64,000 bases of DNA from Bacillus sp. FJAT-45037 (GCF_002797325.1 NZ_KZ454938.1:1252267-1316266), one strand, 5' to 3'; positions 33,711 to 43,129 are shown, counted from the first letter of the stretch. The notes: generated by a model from the letters alone, not told the origin. A program made the numbers and translations.

Positions 33711-35249
33711 TTAAGGATAATAAATCGGTGATGCTGGTCCTAGATCAATACCTAACAACATCCATACAATTAACATCACTGCCCAAACAATTGAAAATAC
33801 AATCGAATAAGGGACCATAACTGAAATTAATGTACCAATACCCATCTTCTTATCATACTTTTGCGCAAAGGCGATAATAATTGCGAAGTATGTCATAAGT
33901 GGGGAAATGATATTAGTTGTGGAGTCAGCAATACGGTAAGCCATCTGTGTAAGCTCAGGTGAATATCCAAGCTGCATCATAATTGGGATGAACACAGGAG
34001 CCATAATTGCCCATTTAGCTGAAGCACTACCGATAAACAAGTTAATGAAACCTGCAACAACCATAAATGAAAGTACAAGTGGAATTCCTGTGAATGAAAC
34101 GCTCTGAAGGAATTCTGCACCGTATACTCCTAATACAAGTCCCATGTTTGTTTCATTAAAGAATGCTACGAATTGACCTGCTGTAAAAGCAAGGACAACG
34201 AACATACCCATAGAGGCCATAGTGTCTGACATTTGGTTTGCTACATCTTTATCATTTTTAATTGTTTTCATTAAGACGCCATAAACAATACCAGGAATTA
34301 AGAAAACAAATAGAATGATCGGTCCTAAAGAACGCATGAATGGAGAGTTTACAATAGCGTTTGGCCCATCTCCGCGAAGAGGTCCCCATTCAGGAACAAT
34401 CAATAGAGCCATGATGGCAATGACAGCAAGCATAGAAATACCTGACCAAATTAATGCTTTTTTCTCAGCAGGTTTTAAATAATCAATTTTCTCAGCGTCA
34501 TCTGCTTCTGTTTTTTTGTAAGTACCAAGTCTTGGTTCAACAAGTTTCTCGGTTACGAACGTACCAGCAATAGTGAGGATAAAAACAGATGCTGCGATAA
34601 AGTAATAGTTCATCGCAATATTAATGCCCTCTGCATAAGCTGGATCAAATGTTGCGGCTGCTTGTCTTGTTAGTTCTCCAAGCATAGGATCTGTTGCTGA
34701 GAGGAATAAATTCGCACTAAATCCGGCAGAAACCCCTGCGAATGCAGCTGCAAGACCAGCGAGTGGGTGCCTTCCTAACGCAATGAAAAGTAAAGCTCCT
34801 AATGGTGGTAGTACTACATATCCCGCATCAGATGCAACACTAGACATAATCCCAGCAAAAACGAGTGCAGCTGTGATTAAACGCTTAGGTACGGATGTGA
34901 CAAGTCCACGAAGAGCGGCACTAATTAATCCACTACGTTCAGCGACCCCAATACCGATCATTGTTGCAAGAACAACGCCTAGTGGAGCGAAGTTAATAAA
35001 GTTACTTACCATACTAGTGACAATGTATTTAATGCCCTCTGAGGAAAGTAGGTTTGTAATGGTTACTTCAACACCTGGTTCGGCTGGGCTTTCGACACTA
35101 ACGCCCATACTTGAAAATATAGCGGAAGCAAACACAACCAACACCGCTAAAATAGCAAAAAGTGTGATTGGGTGTGGCAGTTTGTTGCCGGCCACTTCAA
35201 TAAACGTTAGAAATTTATTGAAAGCGCCGTTCTTTTTACCGTTTTCCAT
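33711..35249 (-). CDS. AbgT family transporter
   Basis: 512 residues, about 12 membrane segments plus re-entrant loops. Family markers are the N-terminal NKLPHPITLFAILAVLVV, GVAERSGLISAALR, ASDAGYVVLPPLGALLF, FIGSASAKWAIMAPVFIP and DSTTNIISPLMTYFA. AbgT proteins were described as p-aminobenzoyl-glutamate importers and as proton-driven sulfonamide/PABA exporters. No amidohydrolase (abgA/abgB) is next to it, so substrate and direction are open. ATG 35249 follows GGGGAG. It has its own terminator. Confidence 0.9.
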   Translation of the reverse strand: MENGKKNGAFNKFLTFIEVAGNKLPHPITLFAILAVLVVFASAIFSSMGVSVESPAEPGVEVTITNLLSSEGIKYIVTSMVSNFINFAPLGVVLATMIGIGVAERSGLISAALRGLVTSVPKRLITAALVFAGIMSSVASDAGYVVLPPLGALLFIALGRHPLAGLAAAFAGVSAGFSANLFLSATDPMLGELTRQAAATFDPAYAEGINIAMNYYFIAASVFILTIAGTFVTEKLVEPRLGTYKKTEADDAEKIDYLKPAEKKALIWSGISMLAVIAIMALLIVPEWGPLRGDGPNAIVNSPFMRSLGPIILFVFLIPGIVYGVLMKTIKNDKDVANQMSDTMASMGMFVVLAFTAGQFVAFFNETNMGLVLGVYGAEFLQSVSFTGIPLVLSFMVVAGFINLFIGSASAKWAIMAPVFIPIMMQLGYSPELTQMAYRIADSTTNIISPLMTYFAIIIAFAQKYDKKMGIGTLISVMVPYSIVFSIVWAVMLIVWMLLGIDLGPASPIYYP

Positions 35250-35578
35250 AAGGTTATAAGCTCCCCTCTAATATGTAATTTTCAGTCGATTTATGTCTGG
35301 GTATAGACACGTTTATCATTCTACATGAAAAACAAGAAAGGAAGAAACAAGTTTTTGAAACTGAGTGAATAAATAAAACTTTAGTCCTATAAATACTTGT
35401 AGAATAATAACTAAATGTTCAAAAAAAACCTACAGATAGAATATTTATAATAGTTAGAATGTTGACGTGAACGTGTTTTAAAGGGATTTTGGAGGGAGTG
35501 TAAGAGATGAATAGGGAAGAGAGATCATTCACGTAAATCAGTTGATAAGATATATCGATATATTAATATAACGACAAG
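35250..35578. other. Intergenic region between the AbgT gene and the second csp gene
   Basis: About 330 AT-rich bases. The AbgT promoter should be in the left part. A strong GGAGGGAG at 35501-35508 is followed by only a nine-codon frame (35517-35546). Nothing else recognisable. Confidence 0.5.
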
Positions 35579-35608
35579 AAAAAACCTCCCTATATGATAG
35601 GGAGGTTT
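35579..35608 (-). terminator. Terminator of the second csp gene
   Basis: AAACCTCCCTAT (35582-35593) and ATAGGGAGGTTT (35597-35608) form a perfect 12-bp stem; the A-run 35579-35584 is the U-tract on the minus strand. Confidence 0.85.
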
Positions 35609-35614
35609 GGATTA

Positions 35615-35815
35615 TTATGCTTTTTCAACGTTAGCTGCTTGCTCGCCACGGTTACCTTCAACGATTTCAAACGTTACAGCTTGACCTTCGTCAAGTGATT
35701 TGAAACCTTCACTTTGGATAGCTGAGAAATGTACGAATACATCGTCGCCACCTTCGCGCTCGATAAAACCAAAACCTTTTTCTGCGTTGAACCATTTTAC
35801 TGTACCTTGTAACAT
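35615..35815 (-). CDS. Cold-shock protein (CspD/CspB family)
   Basis: 66 residues beginning [17 protein letters not shown] with RNP1 KGFGFIE and RNP2 DVFVHFSAI, ending [13 protein letters not shown]. It is an RNA/ssDNA-binding chaperone of the same type as the csp at 31915. Start ATG 35815 follows AGGAGG. A long leader of about 125 bases separates it from its promoter. Confidence 0.95.
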   Translation of the reverse strand: MLQGTVKWFNAEKGFGFIEREGGDDVFVHFSAIQSEGFKSLDEGQAVTFEIVEGNRGEQAANVEKA

Positions 35816-35975
35816 TGTAGTTCCTCCTATAGTGCTTGTTGCACAAAATGTATTACTATTCTCGTCATAATTAAAGTAGTAGAGGAAATTAACAGATGTT
35901 TTCTTTCTTCACTTACATTTAAGAACGATCAAAAATAACTTACTTAAGTTTAGCATATCAATTTGAAAAGCGCAA
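35816..35975 (-). promoter_or_regulatory. Promoter and leader of the second csp gene
   Basis: On the minus strand TTGCGC (35975-35970), 17 bases ending TGC, and TAAACT (35952-35947), an extended -10 promoter. The leader of about 125 bases carries GTGC-AACAA-GCAC just before the AGGAGG, a small hairpin that could modulate initiation. The remaining 145 bases up to 36120 hold nothing else recognisable. Confidence 0.5.
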
Positions 35976-36120
35976 GGGCATTAACAGAGTTCTTGGAAAA
36001 AAATACTTTTTAGAAGGTTTTTGTCAGAGTTTATTGAAGTTAACATACACGTATACGGAGTAATTGTTAGCTATATGTCAAAGGGGTATTGAGAATCAAT
36101 CATTTAATTATTTGGGGGAA

Positions 36121-37791
36121 ATGTCGTTGAATTACTACAAAGGAGATCTACTTATTCAAAAAATTTTAAAGAAAAGTTTACCTAAAGCATATTACGAGTG
36201 GGCCGATAATGAACTAAGTTCGTTTGGTGAAAGTTGTGCGAATGAAATCAATCAACGGGCAATTCATACGGACCGAGAAGGACAACCTCGATTGATTAAA
36301 TATAATAAGTTCGGAGAAGACGTTTCAGAAGTATGGGTAAATGATGGGTACAAACAAACCGTTTCAGAAACATATAAGCGAGGGATTGTCGGTTATGTAC
36401 ATAAAGAAATACCAGCACTAGGTCACAAGGGGAATTATGTCTATTCGTTTGCTCAAGGTTATTTATTGTCTCAATCAGAGCCAGGGTTTTATTGTCCAGT
36501 CACTTTAACTATGGCTACGGCCCTTTTACTTGATCGCTACGCAAATGAAGATGTGAAACAACGCTTTTTACCTCATGTAATTTCTACTGGGGAGATCAAT
36601 TTATACGAAGGGGCAACATTCTTAACTGAAAGACAAGGTGGTTCTGATGTCGGTGCAAATGTTGTTCACGCTCAATCAGATGGGGATACGTTCCGAATAA
36701 CAGGAGAGAAGTACTTTGCATCTAATGCTGGAAATTGTGGTGTAGCCATGGTTCTTGCCCGGACAGATGGTGCTTCAAAAGGTTCCAAGGGGTTAAGCTT
36801 GTTTGCAGTTCCTTGGCGGAGAGAGGATGGTTCATTGAATGGAATAACGATTCGTCGTTTAAAAGACAAACTAGGAGTACGTGCCGTTCCTTCAGCTGAA
36901 GTCGAGTTTCAAGATTCAGTTGCCTACTTAGTAGGTAAACAAGAAAAAGGAATTCATTACATGATGGAGGCGTTAAATTTATCACGTATTTGTAACGCGG
37001 TTGCATCGATTGGAATTATGCGCCGGGCTTATAGAGAAGCACTAACGTATGCGACCGATCGAGAAGCATTTGGGCAAACACTTACGACGTACCCGATGAT
37101 TCAAGATACATTATTAAATATGGCTGTAAAATTAGAAATTGAGACGATAGCAATATTTCAATTGGTGTCAGAATACGATGAATTAATGAACATAGATTCT
37201 GAATCTTCAGTATGTGAAGAGGCTTATGTTCGTTTGCTTATCGCTATTTTAAAGAAAGAGTCTGCAGAGCAAGCGATTCATTTTTCTCATGAAGCTATTG
37301 AAATGTTAGGTGGGAATGGTTATATAGAAGATTTTGTGACACCTCGATTACTTCGAGATGCACAAGTTCTAACGGTGTGGGAAGGGACGGCAAATATTTT
37401 AGGAATAGAGGTTTTACGATTAATGAGCAAACATCGCGTACATCACTATTTCGAAAAAAGGATTTTACAGAAATTAGACAATGTATCGCTAGAGTGGGAC
37501 AAGTATTCTGAGCAGATAAAAAAAGAGCTTCACGAGCTTGTAAGGCTTACTACATTTGTTGAACAGGCTGATGAGTTAACAAAAACGTATTATTCAAAAC
37601 GCGTAGCTAAAAAAATGCTCGATGTCTTTGAAGCAACCGTGGCATTAGAGTGGGCAGCTGAAGGCGAAAGCCGTGAAAAAAGAGTACTTGAGCGCTTTTT
37701 AAAACAGACATTTAATCAGGATGGATCGTTTGAAAGTGCTGAACATGTGCAAGTAGATTTCAATGAAATTATTATAAGAGAACAAAAATAA
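36121..37791 (+). CDS. Acyl-CoA dehydrogenase family protein, AidB-like
   Basis: About 556 residues. The acyl-CoA dehydrogenase fold is clear: TERQGGSDVGANVV (FAD-binding strand, as in AidB), ITGEKYFASNAG, RLKDKLGVRAVPSAEV, and the C-terminal YATDREAFGQTL, IEMLGGNGYIEDF and VWEGTANI. The length and the TERQGGSD variant fit the AidB/long ACAD subgroup rather than classic short-chain enzymes. AidB is linked to alkylation damage in E. coli, but most relatives are uncharacterised. The start is unclear: ATG 36121 is close to GGGGG, TTG 36127 has better spacing. Confidence 0.85.
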   Translation: MSLNYYKGDLLIQKILKKSLPKAYYEWADNELSSFGESCANEINQRAIHTDREGQPRLIKYNKFGEDVSEVWVNDGYKQTVSETYKRGIVGYVHKEIPALGHKGNYVYSFAQGYLLSQSEPGFYCPVTLTMATALLLDRYANEDVKQRFLPHVISTGEINLYEGATFLTERQGGSDVGANVVHAQSDGDTFRITGEKYFASNAGNCGVAMVLARTDGASKGSKGLSLFAVPWRREDGSLNGITIRRLKDKLGVRAVPSAEVEFQDSVAYLVGKQEKGIHYMMEALNLSRICNAVASIGIMRRAYREALTYATDREAFGQTLTTYPMIQDTLLNMAVKLEIETIAIFQLVSEYDELMNIDSESSVCEEAYVRLLIAILKKESAEQAIHFSHEAIEMLGGNGYIEDFVTPRLLRDAQVLTVWEGTANILGIEVLRLMSKHRVHHYFEKRILQKLDNVSLEWDKYSEQIKKELHELVRLTTFVEQADELTKTYYSKRVAKKMLDVFEATVALEWAAEGESREKRVLERFLKQTFNQDGSFESAEHVQVDFNEIIIREQK

Positions 37792-37906
37792 TCCGAATGA
37801 GTAACAATCATTGATTTATAGGAGCAATTTCATCTATTATATAAGGTGGTTTGTTTTTAGATAATCTAAAAACAAAAAATGAACGGTTAAGTAGGAGAGG
37901 CAGAAT

Positions 37907-39697
37907 ATGACTATTAAAAGAAACGACCCATGTGTATGTGGAAGTGGCAACAAGTATAAAAAATGCTGCATGAACAAACAAACGATGAAAGAAGTATCAG
38001 TTCAGCAAGTCGATCAATATGTCGTTAAACGTAAACAACTAATTGAAAAACTTCGCATGTTTATGAAAGACCAATTCCCAGCGAAAGAGCGATACTTCTT
38101 AGAGAAAGAGTTTAATGACCGTACGGAAGAAGCGGTGCCACCTAAGTTACGCGCATCTTTTTCAGAACTTTGGATGCTATTCTTTTATGAGCACAATGAA
38201 AAAGGACGTTTGATTGAACAATTTAGTACTGAATATAAAGGCCAACTTTCAACAGATGAGCATCAAATGATTAAAAGTTGGAGCTTACTTACACCAAGAT
38301 TAATGAGTGCAGTCGACAGACAAGAGAATACTGTCACTTTCTTAGACAGTATGAGTAAGGAATGGTATCACGTTCCATTATCATCTGAACAAGAAACATC
38401 TTTTGCGCCATGGTACGGTACATTTAGCTTAATCGAGCCTTTCGGGGAGCAGCATATGTTATATGGTGTCAGACTATTTGAAGGACCACTTCACATCACA
38501 GAGGCAAAGAAATATGTTGATGAATTAATAGATTCACATGACTTAGCACCAAGTGAACTACTTAGAAAATTCTATCCGGAAATTTTAGCCGTATTCATTC
38601 AAGGACTAAAACTTGAGGATGGATCGACATCAAAAATGATTAAACAGAAAAAAACATCGTGGGTAGTAAAAGACGCTAAAAAAGTGCAAGAACTTCTTGA
38701 AGTACAACCTACAATTTATTTAGAAGAGTGGGAAGGCGAACAAAAAACAGCAAGTTTCATCTCTGATTGGTTTGAATACAGAGACAGCCTCATGGACGGA
38801 GTGGTACATACGACAGAAGTGAGAAGTACGATTCAGCTCAAAGACTCAGACTTAATCGTAGAGAGTTTTGATCCTATAGCGATGGAAGAAGTAACTGAGT
38901 TATTAAAAAATTCTCAGTTAGCAACATGTGAGAGTGAAAAAATAGATGAATGGGAAATCCCCGTTCATGCTGAGATGCGCAATATGTTGATTCAAATGAA
39001 ACCTGAGACACCAAAGCATTTCTCTCTCTTTGCACAAAATCATTTTGAATCGCAGATGAATCAGCCACAGTTCTATTTGAACAATCAATCGATTACCGAA
39101 TTAGTTGACAAAGGTGATATTGAAACGGTTGAGCATTGGTTAAGGCAATCTGAATATGATGTGTATATCTCACAAAAGGCTAGGTTTGGTGTTGTGGAAG
39201 AAACTGCGGATTATAACACGATCCGTTCAAAATTGAACTTGCCACTCTCTCCATTTGTAACAGGTGTAAAAGATCGTCAATCTTCTTACACGACCTTACA
39301 CTTAACGAAAGAAGAGAAGGCAGATCATTTAAAGAATGCTTTTTATCAGGTGCGGCTTGATGAATTTCTCCACTTGAAAACAGAGGGGAAATCTGATGCG
39401 ACTATAAGAAAGTATCGAAATAGCTTAAAGATGGTATCTAAGCTCTATCAATCAATTGAACACATCAGCAGTTGGCATGAAGTAACGAATGACCAATGGA
39501 GTAAAATGTTAAATCATGATTTACTTGAGCAATACCCGACTATGAGTAAAACGCAATGTAAAGATTTTATCAGTACTACAAAGGCCTTTGTTAAGTGGGT
39601 CGATACGGTTGAAGGTACTTTGATGACGCCAGAAGTTACGAACAGCTTAAAAGAAGTTGAAGAGCGATTTAAACAACAAGAAATAAGTGTAAACTAA
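37907..39697 (+). CDS. SEC-C motif protein with an integrase-like C-terminal segment
   Basis: 596 residues. The N-terminus CVCGSGNKYKKCC is a SEC-C zinc motif (residues 10-22), as at the end of SecA. The middle 420 residues match nothing I recognise. Residues about 480-580 (LDEFLHLKTEGKSDATIRKY, RNSLKMVSKLY, TMSKTQCKDFISTTKAFVKW) look like the helical core-binding (SAM-like) domain of tyrosine recombinases, without any catalytic domain. ATG 37907 follows AGGAGAGG. The combination suggests a nucleic-acid or ribosome-associated adaptor, but this is inference. Confidence 0.65.
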   Translation: MTIKRNDPCVCGSGNKYKKCCMNKQTMKEVSVQQVDQYVVKRKQLIEKLRMFMKDQFPAKERYFLEKEFNDRTEEAVPPKLRASFSELWMLFFYEHNEKGRLIEQFSTEYKGQLSTDEHQMIKSWSLLTPRLMSAVDRQENTVTFLDSMSKEWYHVPLSSEQETSFAPWYGTFSLIEPFGEQHMLYGVRLFEGPLHITEAKKYVDELIDSHDLAPSELLRKFYPEILAVFIQGLKLEDGSTSKMIKQKKTSWVVKDAKKVQELLEVQPTIYLEEWEGEQKTASFISDWFEYRDSLMDGVVHTTEVRSTIQLKDSDLIVESFDPIAMEEVTELLKNSQLATCESEKIDEWEIPVHAEMRNMLIQMKPETPKHFSLFAQNHFESQMNQPQFYLNNQSITELVDKGDIETVEHWLRQSEYDVYISQKARFGVVEETADYNTIRSKLNLPLSPFVTGVKDRQSSYTTLHLTKEEKADHLKNAFYQVRLDEFLHLKTEGKSDATIRKYRNSLKMVSKLYQSIEHISSWHEVTNDQWSKMLNHDLLEQYPTMSKTQCKDFISTTKAFVKWVDTVEGTLMTPEVTNSLKEVEERFKQQEISVN

Positions 39698-39700
39698 CAT

Positions 39701-39734
39701 AAAATCGCATACATGATCATGTGTGCGATTTTTT
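39701..39734 (+). terminator. Terminator of the SEC-C gene
   Basis: AAATCGCATACATG (39702-39715) pairs with CATGTGTGCGATTT with one wobble, followed by TTTT to 39734. Confidence 0.85.
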
Positions 39735-39855
39735 ACATTCTCAACTTTACCAGAATGATATTATGTAAACTAAAAAGTTCTATTGGTTTTATCTAAACAA
39801 CTTAAGGTAATATGTAAAGGTATAAGAAATGTGTATCGATAGAGAGGAGAATACG

Positions 39856-40548
39856 ATGGGGCAAGTAAAAGATACAGTAAAAGAAGTGGTTTTTGCTGTA
39901 CTACCGATAACAATGGTCATTGTCATCTTACAATTTACACTTATTTGGCTACCGATGGAAGTTTTTGTTCAGTTTTTAATTGGAGTCGTACTGGTCAGTG
40001 TAGGTCTGATTTTCTTTTTATTGGGGGTACACGTCGGATTGCTTCCTATTGGGGAAATGATTGGCTCAACATTACCGAAGACAAAAAAAGTTTGGTTAAT
40101 TATTGCGGTTGGGTTTGTTTTAGGTTTTGTTGTAACGCTTGCCGAACCTGATGTTCGTGTCCTATCTCAACAAATTGATGATGTTTCTGCTGGAGAAATC
40201 TCACAAATGGTCTTAATCTATTCTGTTGCATTGGGTGTAGGTATTTTTGTTGCTCTTGCGATGATGCGTATTATTTTTTCGATTCAATTAAAGTGGTTAC
40301 TATTAGGTGGATATAGTATCGTCTTTTTATTAGCGATTGTCACACCAGCAACGTATATTCCAATTTCCTTTGATTCTGGGGGAGTGACGACTGGTCCAAT
40401 GACTGTTCCGTTTATCTTAGCTTTAGGAGTAGGTGTTTCTTCTGTATTGCGCGGTAAGTCTTCATCGAGTGATAGCTTTGGTTTAGTGGCGCTAGCGTCA
40501 ATCGGTCCTATTATTGCCGTGCAAGTGTTAGGAGTGATCTACGGATGA
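39856..40548 (+). CDS. DUF1538 membrane protein (first copy)
   Basis: 230 residues with about six or seven membrane segments. It carries the conserved DUF1538 features LGVHVGLLPIGEMIG, TLAEPDVRVLSQQI and FDSGGVTTGPMTVPFILALG. ATG 39856 follows AGAGGAGA. Its last base pairs overlap the start of the second copy (ATGA), so the two are translationally coupled. DUF1538 proteins are presumed transporters or channels; being encoded with a P-II-like protein suggests gating by a metabolite-sensing subunit. Confidence 0.85.
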   Translation: MGQVKDTVKEVVFAVLPITMVIVILQFTLIWLPMEVFVQFLIGVVLVSVGLIFFLLGVHVGLLPIGEMIGSTLPKTKKVWLIIAVGFVLGFVVTLAEPDVRVLSQQIDDVSAGEISQMVLIYSVALGVGIFVALAMMRIIFSIQLKWLLLGGYSIVFLLAIVTPATYIPISFDSGGVTTGPMTVPFILALGVGVSSVLRGKSSSSDSFGLVALASIGPIIAVQVLGVIYG

Positions 40549-41285
40549 ATATCGTAATATTCGAAGGGTTTGGCGAGGTTTTATTAGAAGTATTCTTTGC
40601 GCTACTACCATTGTTGTTGTTTTTCCTTGTCTTCCAATTTTTCTTTTTGAAACTTGAAAAGAAGAAGTTAATTAATATAGGTAAAGGAATGATTTTATCC
40701 TTTATCGGATTGGCGTTATTTTTACAAGGAGTACATGTTGGTTTTTTTCCGGCAGGAGAACTAATGGGCGAGAAATTAGGAGAGTTATCTTACAGTTGGG
40801 TGCTTATTCCGATCGGATTTATTTTAGGGTTTGTTGCCACGTTTGCCGAACCTGCTGTTCGAATATTAAATGAGCAGGTCGAGAAAGTTTCTGGAGGATA
40901 CATTTCTGAAAAAGTGATGCTTTACACGTTATCAATTGGTGTTGGAGTATCAATCTCGCTTTCGATGCTCAGAATTTTAGCTGGTTTCTCATTATGGTAC
41001 TACATTTTACCAGGCTATCTACTTGCTGTTATTTTAGTGCTAATCTCAAGCCAAACATTTACAGCGATTGCTTTTGATTCAGGAGGAGTGGCTACAGGCC
41101 CTATGACGGTTACCTTCATTTTGGCGATTGCCGTAGGTGTCGCTTCTGTAACAGAGGGAAGAGATCCACTTATTGATGGGTTTGGTATGATTGCTCTTGT
41201 TGCATTAGCCCCAATATTATCCGTCTTAATACTTGGAATCTTGTATGAGAGGAAAGGCAGGGATCAACGTGAAACGCAATCATAA
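40545..41285 (+). CDS. DUF1538 membrane protein (second copy)
   Basis: 246 residues, homologous to the preceding gene through LQGVHVGFFPAGELMG, FAEPAVRILNEQV and FDSGGVATGPMTVTFILA. It has a similar set of membrane segments. It overlaps the upstream gene by 4 bases and the downstream P-II gene by about 17 bases, so all three are likely made in fixed ratio. The two half-size copies probably form a heteromeric pore or carrier; in other genomes DUF1538 occurs as a longer single protein. Confidence 0.85.
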   Translation: MNIVIFEGFGEVLLEVFFALLPLLLFFLVFQFFFLKLEKKKLINIGKGMILSFIGLALFLQGVHVGFFPAGELMGEKLGELSYSWVLIPIGFILGFVATFAEPAVRILNEQVEKVSGGYISEKVMLYTLSIGVGVSISLSMLRILAGFSLWYYILPGYLLAVILVLISSQTFTAIAFDSGGVATGPMTVTFILAIAVGVASVTEGRDPLIDGFGMIALVALAPILSVLILGILYERKGRDQRETQS

Positions 41286-41994
41286 TCACCAACTTTTTGT
41301 AACAATTGTTAAAAAGAATCAAGCAAGTAAACTAGTTAAAGCGGCAAAAGAAGCAGGAGCCGAAGGGGCGACAATTCTTTATGCAAGAGGTAGTGGGATC
41401 CATGAGAATAAGGAATTTCTAGGGATACCAATGGAGAATGAGAAAGAGCTAATTTTAACTGTTGCTAAACAAAGAATCATGAAGAATATTGTTGAAGCTG
41501 TTGTACGTGCTGGTTCCTTGAATCAATCAGGTAAAGGAATCGGATTCATTATCTCATTACCACATATTACAGGAATCTCTCATTTAAAAAAGGAAATAGA
41601 TGAAACCGATGACGATTTTAAGATGGAGGGGGTAGATTTCATGGCAGAAGAACATATACCTTTTGAATTAATCGTAACAATTGTGAATAAGGGAGAGGCC
41701 GACCTTGTGCTAGATTCTTCAATGGAGGCAGGGGCAGAAGGTGGAACTGTCATTAATGGACGTGGCTCTGGCATTCATGAGAAAGCGACCTTCTTTAACA
41801 TCCCTATCGAACCAGGAAAAGATGTTGTTCTAACATTAATTCATCAAAAACGTCGAGAAAAGGTTCTAAAGGCAATTGAGACAGGTGTTGGTTTAAATGA
41901 ATCAGGCAAAGGGATCGCTTTTGTTATTGATGTTGAACGAGTCGTTGGTATAAACCATGTCATAGACGAGCTAAAAGACGGTAAGAAAAAATGA
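41269..41994 (+). CDS. Tandem P-II-like signalling protein (two fused PII domains)
   Basis: 241 residues with two P-II-like domains. Domain 1 (about 6-108) has LFVTIVKKNQASKLVKAAKEAG, ARGSGIHENKEFLGIP and SGKGIGFIISLP; domain 2 (about 130-240) has ELIVTIVNKGEADLVLDSS, GRGSGIHEKATFFNIP and SGKGIAFVIDVE. Both keep the beta-alpha-beta repeat of GlnB but have a short GRGSGIHE segment in place of the classic T-loop with its modified Tyr, so uridylylation is unlikely. GTG 41269 is preferred because it lies after GGCAGGGA and starts right before domain 1. It probably regulates the two membrane proteins. Confidence 0.85.
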   Translation: MKRNHNHQLFVTIVKKNQASKLVKAAKEAGAEGATILYARGSGIHENKEFLGIPMENEKELILTVAKQRIMKNIVEAVVRAGSLNQSGKGIGFIISLPHITGISHLKKEIDETDDDFKMEGVDFMAEEHIPFELIVTIVNKGEADLVLDSSMEAGAEGGTVINGRGSGIHEKATFFNIPIEPGKDVVLTLIHQKRREKVLKAIETGVGLNESGKGIAFVIDVERVVGINHVIDELKDGKKK

Positions 41995-42004
41995 AAGTTG
42001 ATTT

Positions 42005-42038
42005 AAAAAACGAGAGAGCAAAAATTCTCTCGTTTTTT
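42005..42038. terminator. Bidirectional terminator after the P-II gene
   Basis: AAAAAACGAGAGA (42005-42017) and TCTCTCGTTTTTT (42026-42038) form a 13-bp arm with A/T ends usable from both strands. Confidence 0.85.
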
Positions 42039-42046
42039 AATCCAAT

Positions 42047-42493
42047 CTAATGTATTTGGATGCCGTTCCTTAATAAATCGACTAAAATGGCTTTCGTTTC
42101 AGATACTCTCATGGTGTCACCTTGAACGAGGTAGTCATGCAGTTCGGTGAGATAATAATCAATTTCATGGTATTGTACACTTTGACGCATTTTTTCTTCT
42201 TGTTCTCGTAATACTTGAACACTAGAGGAATAATTTAAAATTCGATCTAAGATCTCAATGATTTCAGTCGATGAAAGGTCAACACAGATCAATTCCATGT
42301 ATCGCTTGTGGCGAACAAAGGTTAATGAATTTTTCTCGTTGTTTTTATAAATAGTTAAAATCATCTTTCCGCGATCAAATCCCCAAAACACCCCGTATTG
42401 TAATTCATTCACTTCCTGAACAAGTTCGTTTAACTGATTTTTTCTTACACGAATGGTCAAATTATTAAATTTTTCTCTTTGGAAGTTAATCAT
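42047..42493 (-). CDS. Hypothetical protein
   Basis: 148 residues, soluble. N-terminal beta-rich part (NLTIRVRKNQLNELVQEVNE, YGVFWGFDRGKMILTIYK) and C-terminal helices (ILNYSSSVQVLREQEEKMRQ, YYLTELHDYLVQGDTMRVSE). No family recognised. ATG 42493 follows GGGGTGAG. It stands alone between the P-II operon and the phosphatase gene. Confidence 0.6.
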   Translation of the reverse strand: MINFQREKFNNLTIRVRKNQLNELVQEVNELQYGVFWGFDRGKMILTIYKNNEKNSLTFVRHKRYMELICVDLSSTEIIEILDRILNYSSSVQVLREQEEKMRQSVQYHEIDYYLTELHDYLVQGDTMRVSETKAILVDLLRNGIQIH

Positions 42494-42607
42494 CCAAACT
42501 CACCCCATTCACTTAAAAGATAAATAGAAATTAGTTTATCATATGCAAGCTTTGTTCAGAATATTAAAAAAACAATAAAAGGTCGAGTTTATTACTTTAT
42601 ATAAGAT

Positions 42608-42637
42608 TTGACTTATATAATTATGTGCTTATATAAT
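42608..42637 (+). promoter_or_regulatory. Sigma-A promoter of the phosphatase-like gene
   Basis: TTGACT (42608-42613), 18-base spacer, TATAAT (42632-42637). Its place inside the long upstream reading frame supports the later start at 42701. Confidence 0.65.
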
Positions 42638-42700
42638 ATAGTCGAAATAGAAAACATCATATTAATAAAAATACATGCAGTCGCTAAAAGGATGATCCAA

Positions 42701-43129
42701 ATGTCAGCAACGAATTATCAACACTTAATAACGAACCGTATTTTTATCGGTGGAGCCGATGATGTGAAGGATGTACTGGAGAATGAAAAAGTAGATGTTG
42801 TCTTTGACTTGAGGGCTGAGGCTCCAGCGGAACGTACTATTCATCAAGCGATCCATTGTCCAATTGTCGATGATGAAATGAAACAAGATGAGTCTATCAA
42901 GCAATCGATTGATCAAGTTGTTAAAGCATTCAACGAAGGAAAGAATGTATATTTCCATTGTCAAGGCGGAAGTAATCGTACTGGAACGGTAGCAATTGGA
43001 ACGCTACTGTCTTTAGGAGAGGCGAGTTCAATTGAAGAGGGAGAGCAGATTGCTCAATCGAAAAGAGCGAAAATTAAGGTGAAACCAGAAATGAAAGATT
43101 CATTGTCGCGACTGTTTCCAAATACATAA
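42701..43129 (+). CDS. Dual-specificity/tyrosine phosphatase-like protein
   Basis: 142 residues. The signature HCQGGSNRTGT (HCx5R, Cys about 86) is an intact phosphate-binding loop; VVFDLRAEAP and the acidic loop VDDEMKQDES precede it, as in compact DSP-like phosphatases. The substrate is unknown. ATG 42701 follows AAAGGATG; ATG 42692 overlaps this site. Confidence 0.8.
   Translation: MSATNYQHLITNRIFIGGADDVKDVLENEKVDVVFDLRAEAPAERTIHQAIHCPIVDDEMKQDESIKQSIDQVVKAFNEGKNVYFHCQGGSNRTGTVAIGTLLSLGEASSIEEGEQIAQSKRAKIKVKPEMKDSLSRLFPNT

Noticed and set aside
34783-35259. A 158-codon plus-strand frame opposite the AbgT transporter gene
   Set aside because: It is the complement of a well supported membrane protein gene, has no ribosome binding site and no recognisable family.
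35517-35546. A nine-codon frame behind a strong GGAGGGAG
   Set aside because: Too short to support as a gene; no downstream gene on the same strand for which it could be a leader peptide.
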